From positions 620,001 through 684,000 of the forward strand of contig JAWZYV010013141.1 in assembly GCA_038373885.1 (NCBI GenBank): DNA of 64,000 bases. The letters run 5' to 3'. Made by a program: the position numbers and the translations under genes. The DNA is from Cheiracanthium punctorium. Lineage: Eukaryota; Arthropoda; Arachnida; Araneae; Cheiracanthiidae. Under the pieces are notes generated by a model. The model searched no databases, had not been told where the DNA came from, and worked only from the letters and a program-made list of their open reading frames with translations. Positions 57,827 to 64,000 of the stretch are shown in pieces; positions within the stretch are counted from its first letter, which is position 1, and each line of letters begins with the position of its first letter.

Positions 57827-58336
57827 CCCTTTAACGCGCAGTGTTCCCGCTCTGGGAACACCAAACGCTGACGTTTTGACTGTTGCCAGTCACGAAGAAT
57901 AGATTTGATTTCTATGAAAATAGTTGCGGGTGACATAGCTACACGAGAATCCTTTACTTTTTAGCACGTCATTTTCCGGAAAAAAAAGCCACGATTATTC
58001 TTAACAGCACTAACATCTGATGAAAAATGGGAGAATGCGAGAACAGCTGGATAGATTGCCCAATGCTGGAAAAAGGGCAGCCGTTGCCATCGCTCGACTT
58101 AACTACCAGCAAGATGGCGGACAATCGAAACGTTCATCGAGTGCCACAGATCTAGAGACGCTTTTTTGGCGACAGCTGGCTGTGCACTGCACAGCCAGCT
58201 GCGTCAAAAAAGGGTCTCTAGATCTGTGGCACGCGATGAACAGTTTCGATCGTCCGCCATCTTGCTGGTAGTTAAGTCTAGCGATGGCAATGGCTGCCCC
58301 TTTTCCAGCATTGGGAAAGGGTTGCGCCTCAAAGGG
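57827..58336. mobile_element. piggyBac-like MITE with 130-bp internal palindrome
   Basis: TTAA (57823-57826), CCCTTTAACGCGCAG, then GCGCCTCAAAGGG and TTAA (58337-58340). The centre is a palindrome around GTGCACTGCAC near 58187: GCCCAATGCTGG .. CTCTAGATCTGTGGCA .. CAGCTGGCTGTGCA and its reverse complement. It is 510 bp and preserves the empty site for the insertion at 51375. Confidence 0.9.
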
Positions 58337-58400
58337 TTAAAAAGTTATTCAATCAAGGCACTCACCCCATTAGGCTGATGCCGGTCGTGTAAGCTTGCTG

Positions 58401-58890
58401 TAACACAAGCACCAAGAAAGATGGCACGGCTGTCGATCTAACGGTGTGGGCGCCCTCACACAGATGTAACTTGAATACGTGCTAGGAAACCATTAAAAAG
58501 TCCTCTGCCCGAGGCACCTCGATCTTCAGGCAGACAGCCGTCGCGTAGCTTTGCCTTAACACAACACAAATCATCGAAAGTATTCAAAAGGAAAATTTAA
58601 ACCAAAACGATATCTTTAGTTTAGACTGTCACGACATTAAGCAGCTAACAAGAATATTTACCGTTTAATGTCTCCGACTTTTCTAGATAATTGAGGCTCA
58701 ATGGCGAAATGGTTGTCTTATTCAGCTACCAAGACACATGTCTTAAGATTCGATCCTCGGGTTGGGCAAGGTAGACTCAGTCTTTCATCCGATGCAGGCT
58801 GGTAAAATGAGGACTAGGCTTGCTAGGGAAGCTAAACACAGTAGGCCTTACGTCAGACAAGAACACGTCTTTCGCAAGATAGTACTCAAT
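58401..58890 (+). repeat. SINE tail fragment and a second SINE type
   Basis: 58420-58560 (GGCTGTCGATCTAACGG, ACTTGAATACGTGCTAGG, AAAAAGTCCTCTGCC, CGTAGCTTTGCC) is a further decayed copy of the main SINE body. 58693-58870 begins with a different tRNA-like head (box A TGGCGAAATGG, box B AGATTCGATCCTC) and a different body (CATCCGATGCAGGCTGG, CAGTAGGCCTTACGTCAGA). TSDs are not clear for either. Confidence 0.6.
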
Positions 58891-59831
58891 CTACTTAACT
58901 GCAGTTGACAGTTTAAATATATTAATCAACTGTCAATAACTAAAAAATAAACAACGAAACGCGCAAAATAAAAACGTGTACTCAATGACGAAGAAAATAA
59001 AAACCATTCTTTAAAACGTTCTTTTTAAATGTGATCTTATCGAATAACACGAAACGGCCGTTCATTTTGTTATTGTTTTTACGGTGTAACAGGTGTAATA
59101 CCATGTTAGAAAAATAAACACTTCTCTTGTTCCCCGGACAGTAAACTTTTCGGCACAACCTTCACACTTAGGTAATATGCTGATTGATATACGGGTTGTC
59201 AAGGTTTTATTCAGAGAGTCCAAAGAACTCGGTCACAGATACGCTACGGCTGAGGTCAAAGAAAAATTTGAAACACAAAAGAGTTCATTTGCGTAAAGAG
59301 TGCCACCGCGAAAAAAGGAAAAAAAGTGACAATGACGCACGCGTTCTGGGAAACTGATTTTGTATTAGGATTTCCACTGGAAGCGAAAGTGCACTTTTTT
59401 AAACACGCTTTTATTAGTTTCACCTGTATGTTTGTTTGTTTGTAACCGACTCCTTTGAACTCGATTTTGACCCACTTTAAACGGTCAGATTTAATTTAAA
59501 CTTTGTAGACTTATCAAGGACCGATGACAATACAATAATTTAATAAGTTTATCCCATTATCCTGATTAGGATCGTCAGGATTAGTCATTTTCTTAGAGAT
59601 CCTTTGCGTGAGAGCGAGAGAGATGGAGCACGCGCGCGGTCTACGCATGCGTTCCATTTCGGCACTCGGCTCAGCACAATGGAGTAGAACCTGTCTGGCT
59701 ATTGGTAACTGTATTCAATGGTATGTTTGGGTAGTTACGTTTTTGAAATCTTGATGGCAAATCTAAAAATTTTACCTCAATATTGTTACATGGATGCTTG
59801 TGTTTGTTGTAGTCCTTATGAAACTTATGAT
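58891..59831. other. Dispersed repeat and a CpG-rich patch
   Basis: Bases 59380-59600 (CACCTGTATGTTTGTTTG, AACTCGATTTTGACCCAC, CCTGATTAGGATCGTCAGG) have the look of a dispersed invertebrate repeat, though I cannot define its ends. Bases 59605-59690 carry CACGCGCGCGG and ACGCATGCGT and may be its continuation or a small promoter-like patch. The rest is featureless. Confidence 0.35.
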
Positions 59832-60989
59832 CAGGGCCGCCCCTTACGGTTGTGCAGGTTGTGCGTCGCACAAGGGCGCCTCGGTGCTAGGGGCGCCAAA
59901 CGGAGGCAAGACAGACAAGAAATTTTGTATATGAAGCTAATATTGTTAAGGTGCGATTTTAGTGATTCTGTTTTCATATCACCAAAAGTGGGACTTTAAG
60001 TCCTATAAAGAATTATTTTTAGCAGGGCCGTAGCTAAAGGTTTGGCGGGACTCAGGGGCGGCCCGACACGGTAAGCGAGGTAAGCATAGTATCGGGCGCC
60101 ATATTCGAAGGAACAGCATTTCGAACTCAAAAGCGGGAGAAGAACTTGATCAAGAGAATAAAACGGGGCGCCTTTTTTACTTTTGCAGAGGGTCGACACG
60201 TACCCTAGGGCCACCCTTGGCGACACAAGATCAGCTGGATCACAAAAATTGTAGGCAGAGTTTCACTGTTTTATGTTTTATTTACTTTTTTTCAAAATAG
60301 CACATCTGTAAGAAGAATAGGTAGGATTTTGTTAAGTACAATAATTATGAGGGAATTAAAATTTATTATTGAAGTTGTTCAAGAAGTAGTGGAAGGGGGC
60401 GCAATTTGGAGTGTTCTGCCAGGGGTGCAAAACCACCTATCTACTCTCCTAGTTTTTATCCCTGAAAAAGACTGTTTTCTATATATTCTCGACCAGTGTC
60501 GCAACTGGAGATTGTGTCAAACGGGACAAACCTCAATTTTACACCCTCTTCTTACAATTTTCGTGCTCCCGGCGTCCGGGACATGTGCCCCTTTTGCTAC
60601 ACCTGGATTTGAATACCATCCTCCTTGGAAATTATTCTGCCGAAGATCATGGGCTCTGAGCATGAATTATTTTATTTTAATGAAATGAAGTACTGCACCA
60701 TTTTTTTTTTCTATTGGGCGAGGGGGGGTCGAAGTAAAATGTGTAAACTGGAAAGAACACTTTACAAAAAACAGGCCTAGAAGGCGCAAACCTGTTATAG
60801 ATATAAGTTCATGTATACAAGGCACATTCAAAAATTTACAGACAAAGTTTTTTCATGGAACTTCCCAGTCTACCTACCTCAAATTATTGCAAAGCTGCTT
60901 TCATTACTGGATCACATTACTATAGTTTTACTAATAGTACTGATCAAGGTTTATGTGATTTCATACAGACATAGACATACCTTAATTCA

Positions 60990-62419
60990 CTGAACATCAA
61001 TATTTTAGATTTAAGGGGCCAAGCCTATGACAACGGTGCAAATATGAAAGGAAAGCATAAAGCACTACAACAAAAACAAAGAAATAAATCCACGGGCTTT
61101 TTTTATTCCATGCGCTGCCCATACATTAAACCTGGTTGTTAATGATGCAGACAAAGTGACATTTGAAACAGTAAACTTTTTTAGCGTAATATAAGAACTG
61201 TATAGTAATTATTTTTCAAGCTTTGTTAAACGATGGGCTATAATCAAAATATGTTAGAAATTTAAATTTAAAGCCACTGTTCACAACTAGATGGGAAAGT
61301 AGAATAGAGGCAATTAAACCTCTTAAGAATAACCTCAAAGAAATTTAACAAGCTCTTTTAGAGATAGCGGAAGATAACTCCAAAGACATCGAAAGTAGGG
61401 TACAAGCAGATAATTTAATAACGAAATTATTTTCATTTAAATTTATTTGTTCAATTAACATATGGTACGAAATTTTAAGCCATATTAATGTAATAAACAA
61501 GATGATGCAAGATCCCACATATTGCATTCAAACCGTCATACAAAGTCTTGATTCTATTTTACAGTATTTCAAAGAACAACGGAGTGATGAAATGTTTGAA
61601 AATTTCATATCGTCTTCAATGAAAATAGCAACTGACCTAAATGTTGAAAGCTCTTTTCCCGAAATTCGAAGAAGAAATAGGAAAAGAATGTTTGAATATG
61701 AAGCACCAGATGAAACTATTAACGATGGAAAAGAAAATTTTAAAGTGAATTTCTTTTTCACAATTTTAGATACCGCAATTGCATCAATTACAGAAAGGTT
61801 CCTATTGATCAAAGTATACAATGACGATTTTAAACTCATTCACAATATAAATAAGCTTAAAGAATTTGAAGATTTATTAAATATTTGTCAGAGTTTGCAT
61901 CTGTGACGAAAAAAATTCTGAAAGCGATATTGATGTGAAAACCTTGTTTCAAGAACTGAAATTGCTTCAACGATATTAAAGACAATATGACTCAGGGGCG
62001 TAGCCAGAAATTTTTCATGGGGGGGAGTTACGACTAGTGCAACTCACATATAAGTATACATGTGTGTGATAAAGGAGTGAAGACTATACATTTTTTATGG
62101 CAAAAAATTCCTCATGGGGGGGGGTTATGACCCCCTAACCCCCCGTGGCTACGCCCCTGATATGACTCCAACTTATGTACTTGATTATTTATATAAGCAT
62201 GATTTAACAGAAACCTTTCCAAATGTCACTGTGGTACTGAGAATTTATTTGATGTTACCAGAATCTGTAGCCTCAGGGGAAAGAATTTTTTCGAAATTAA
62301 AAATAATAAAAAACTATTTACGCTCAACTATGTCTGAAGAACGACTTACAGACTTATCAAAGACTTCGATTGAAAACGAAATTTTGAATAAATTAGATTT
62401 AAGAATTTTGTTGCAATGA
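60990..62419 (+). pseudogene. ZMYM1-like hAT transposase, broken
   Basis: The reading starts legibly with LRGQAYDNGANMKGKHKAL, shifts frame near 61080 to NPRAFFIPCAAHTLNLVVN (the CAAHxLNL motif of these transposases) and has stops near 61190. It resumes at about 61430-61906 with MMQDPTYCIQTVIQ .. RRRNRKRMFEYEAPDE. After the MITE it continues YVLDYLYKHDL .. LPESVASGERIFSKLK .. NYLRSTMSEERLTDLS, the hAT dimerisation domain, and stops at TGA 62417. The N-terminal TTF/zinc-finger region is not found. It cannot encode active enzyme. Confidence 0.9.
61993..62159 (+). mobile_element. hAT MITE inside the hAT transposase
   Basis: CAGGGGCGTAGCCAGAAA and GTGGCTACGCCCCTG are the ends. Perfect octamers ATATGACT lie at 61985-61992 and 62160-62167. 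It belongs to the same family and orientation as 56647. It separates the C-terminal dimerisation domain from the rest of the relic. Confidence 0.95.
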
Positions 62420-62827
62420 AAGCACGAAAAGCAAAAATTTAGTTTTAACACCAGTTTTTTATGATATTAGTGAAAAATTTATTTAATTTTAATGTGCTTC
62501 TTTTTTAAGTACTTGATAATTTTAATGTGATAGGTAACATGTTACATGTAATGCTACGAATATTTGTTTTTGTTTTCTATTTATTGATAGTATAAGCAAA
62601 TGTTACTTACGTTATAGGCATATATACGGAAATTTTAGCTATACATTTATATGAAAATTTAAAACAAATCTTAATTTTAGGAGACGGAGGGGGGGCGCCA
62701 AAAAAGTAGTTGCACAAAGGCGCAATCCACCCTAGGAGCGGCCCTGCTTATGATTAGAGACTTATTTTTCCTTTTTACTGAGGAAGGTAGCATTTAACTG
62801 CAGGTTAATTAATATTTTGGTGTACAG

Positions 62828-62980
62828 CAGGGGCGTAGCCAGAGGGGGGGGGCTGCTGCCCCCCCCCCCGAAATGGGACCCTTTACTTAGCTTACAATTT
62901 GATATTTAACTTACAATTGAACTTTAGCCTTAAATTGGATACCCAGCCCACCCCGAAATAAAATCCTGGCTACGCCACTG
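62828..62980. mobile_element. hAT MITE, CAGGGGCGTAGCC ends, different interior
   Basis: CAGGGGCGTAGCCAGAGG and CCTGGCTACGCCACTG are the ends. The octamers GTGTACAG and GTGCACAG match at 7 of 8. The interior (TTACAATTTGATATTTAAC repeated as TTACAATTGAAC) is unlike the 56647 group, so it is a separate subfamily driven by the same TIR. Confidence 0.85.
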
Positions 62981-63140
62981 GTGCACAGTGAAAATAAATT
63001 ATCTCACAGTTTGTACTTTACAACTTAGTGCTCCATAGTGTCTTATGAGAGATATCGAAAATTAAAAATAAATTTTAAGTAAATACAGTTTTAAAAAACT
63101 AAAAAACACGCTTTTATAGCAAATCGAACTAAAAAGTGAA

Positions 63141-63496
63141 AAATAAAAAATATAGTTTAAAAAAAACTAAAAAACACGCTTTAGTGATAAACTAAACTAA
63201 CTAAAAAGTAAAAAATAATTCTTAATATAGAAATAAATTAATGAACGAAAAATAGTATTGTGAAAAAAGCGTGGGATGCTCCATATGTCAGTTCTTGAGA
63301 ATATTCGATCGGTACGATTAGAACAAAAATGATACAAAAAATATAGCACAAAGCGCGCCACACTTTTTTCACAATAATATTATTTTTCGTTCATTAATTT
63401 ATTTCTAAATTAAGAATTATTTTTGACTTTTTAGTTAGTTCAATTTCTCACTAAAACGTGTCTTTTAGTTTTTTTTAAAACTATATTTTTATTTAT
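63141..63496. repeat. Foldback with ~125-bp arms and unique centre
   Basis: AATATAGTTTAAAAAAAACT .. AACACGCTTTAGTGA .. AATTAATGAACGAAAAATA .. TTGTGAAAAAAGCG is mirrored between 63360 and 63496. The left arm is also partly duplicated in tandem just before it (AAAACTAAAAAACACGCTTT at about 63095 and 63162). The centre (about 63270-63355) is unique. The class is unknown. Confidence 0.7.
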
Positions 63497-63656
63497 CCCA
63501 CTTTCATTGGGAAAATAGCTTAAAAAAAAAAAAAAAAACTTTTCTTGTATTTAAAGCACCCCTAATTTTTTTAATTTATTTTAATGATTCGTTTAGGGGG
63601 GAGGTGGATAATAAAAGTAGATAGTTGTGTCGGTCAAGGCAAACATACACGAAGAC

Positions 63657-63827
63657 CAGGGGCGTAGCCAAGGGGGGGGGGGTTTAGGGGGGTCATAACC
63701 CCCCCATGAGAAATTTTTTGCCATACAAAATGTATATTCTTCACTAAATTATCACACACGCGTATACATATATATGAGTTGTAGTAGTCGTAACCCCCCC
63801 CATGAAAAATTTCTGGCTACGCCCCTG
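63657..63827 (-). mobile_element. hAT MITE of the CAGGGGCGTAGCC family
   Basis: CAGGGGCGTAGCCAAGG and TTCTGGCTACGCCCCTG are the ends. Perfect octamers ACGAAGAC lie at 63649-63656 and 63828-63835. It is in the opposite orientation to 56647 and 61993, with the same interior and G/C runs. Bases 63828-64000 show nothing further. Confidence 0.95.
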
Positions 63828-64000
63828 ACGAAGACTATTGCCTGAGGTGGGGAGGGGAGATGTTTTGGGTGAAGGACTTTTTTAACACTGAAGTAGTAGA
63901 ACGGCAAAAATAAGAATATCTAGTTAAATTTGGTAATAGTTCTGGAGAAGTATTCTGACTTTCTGAAAAATTAGTGGCACTGTAAAAAAAATTTCTTCCC

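Larger units (their letters stand above)
57340..58400 (+). repeat. tRNA-derived SINE split by two later insertions
   Basis: The head and body (57340-57498: TGCCCGAGTGG, GATCTAACGGTCTGGAATT, GCGTTAGAACCCCTTA) resume after the insertions at 58337 (AAAAAGTTATTCAATCAAGG, CACTCACCCCATTAGGC). This corresponds to the family tail 'TTAGAAAGTCC..ACCAAGGCACC..CATTGGC'. The break falls exactly at the CCTTA(G/A)A position, which supplied the TTAA target. Confidence 0.7.
59832..62746 (+). mobile_element. hAT element relic (Ac-like branch), 2.9 kb
   Basis: The TIRs CAGGGCCGCCCCTTACGG and (inverted) CAGGGCCGCTCCTAGGGT lie between perfect octamers CTTATGAT (59824-59831, 62747-62754). Subterminal TTGTGC .. 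GGGCGCC motifs are mirrored at both ends. The octamer fits nTnnnnAn, the known target bias of Ac-type hATs. Inside are the decayed transposase, an inserted hAT MITE fragment around 60053-60220 (CAGGGGCGGCCCGACACGG .. CCTAGGGCCACCCTTGG) and the MITE at 61993. Confidence 0.9.

Noticed and set aside
59540..59592. Minus-strand ATG reading MTNPDDPNQDNG as the first exon of the ankyrin gene
   Set aside because: It overlaps a sequence that looks like a dispersed repeat (CCTGATTAGGATCGTCAGG), lacks a good donor, and its possible phase does not fit the exon at 48102.
60329..60688. 119-codon plus-strand frame inside the hAT relic
   Set aside because: It lies upstream of the recognisable transposase, in a part built from decayed MITE fragments, and shows none of the zinc-finger residues expected there.

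Overview
The window looks like a piece of a large, AT-rich, transposon-crowded animal genome. I see no operons, Shine-Dalgarno sites, rRNA genes or densely packed ORFs. I do see spliced exons with canonical GT..AG borders, tRNA-derived SINEs, and many small DNA transposons with exact target-site duplications (TSDs). The element mix (hAT, piggyBac-like, pogo/Tigger-like, mariner) and the very long intron fit an arthropod. A chelicerate such as a spider is my guess, not something the sequence proves.

Host genes are sparse. Two minus-strand exons, 48102-48204 and 3011-3051, join in phase to make one continuous ankyrin-repeat peptide (..RILLQAG|ADPNIACGLKEQYK). Most of the window (3052-48101, about 45 kb) is therefore best read as one intron of an ankyrin-repeat gene transcribed right to left. 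Inside that intron, on the opposite strand, is a candidate nested three-exon gene: TATA box 4590, GC-rich exon 1 near 4620-4738, exon 2 7235-7348, exon 3 from 12368, AATAAA 12468. Its spliced frame encodes a 56-residue protein with four cysteines that I do not recognise. To the right of 48204 (upstream in the ankyrin transcript) I found no further exon that I can defend.

The rest is a layered record of transposition. Fifteen hAT-type insertions have legible 8-bp TSDs, ten perfect and five with one mismatch. They include two 0.7-kb copies carrying the C-terminal part of a GTF2IRD2/ZBED5-like transposase (29228-29927, 41316-42055) and a 2.9-kb relic of a ZMYM1-like hAT transposase (59832-62746), itself split by a MITE. 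There are piggyBac-like MITEs in TTAA sites, Tigger-like MITEs in TA sites, one decayed mariner, and several tRNA-derived SINEs, two of them with perfect 13-bp TSDs.

Several nests can be ordered in time. A SINE at 19757-22002 is split by a 2.0-kb hAT element. A SINE at 57340-58400 is split by a piggyBac-like MITE whose left edge was then hit by a hAT MITE. A piggyBac-like MITE at 51143-52936 contains a 1.38-kb AAGCTTGA-rich transposon, and the matching empty site survives in the sister MITE at 57827-58336. That AAGCTTGA element occurs twice in opposite orientation and carries a tRNA-Arg-like module. Other structure includes a ~173-bp tandem repeat at two loci in opposite orientation, a 322-bp palindrome joined to a minisatellite, several foldback elements and some local direct duplications.
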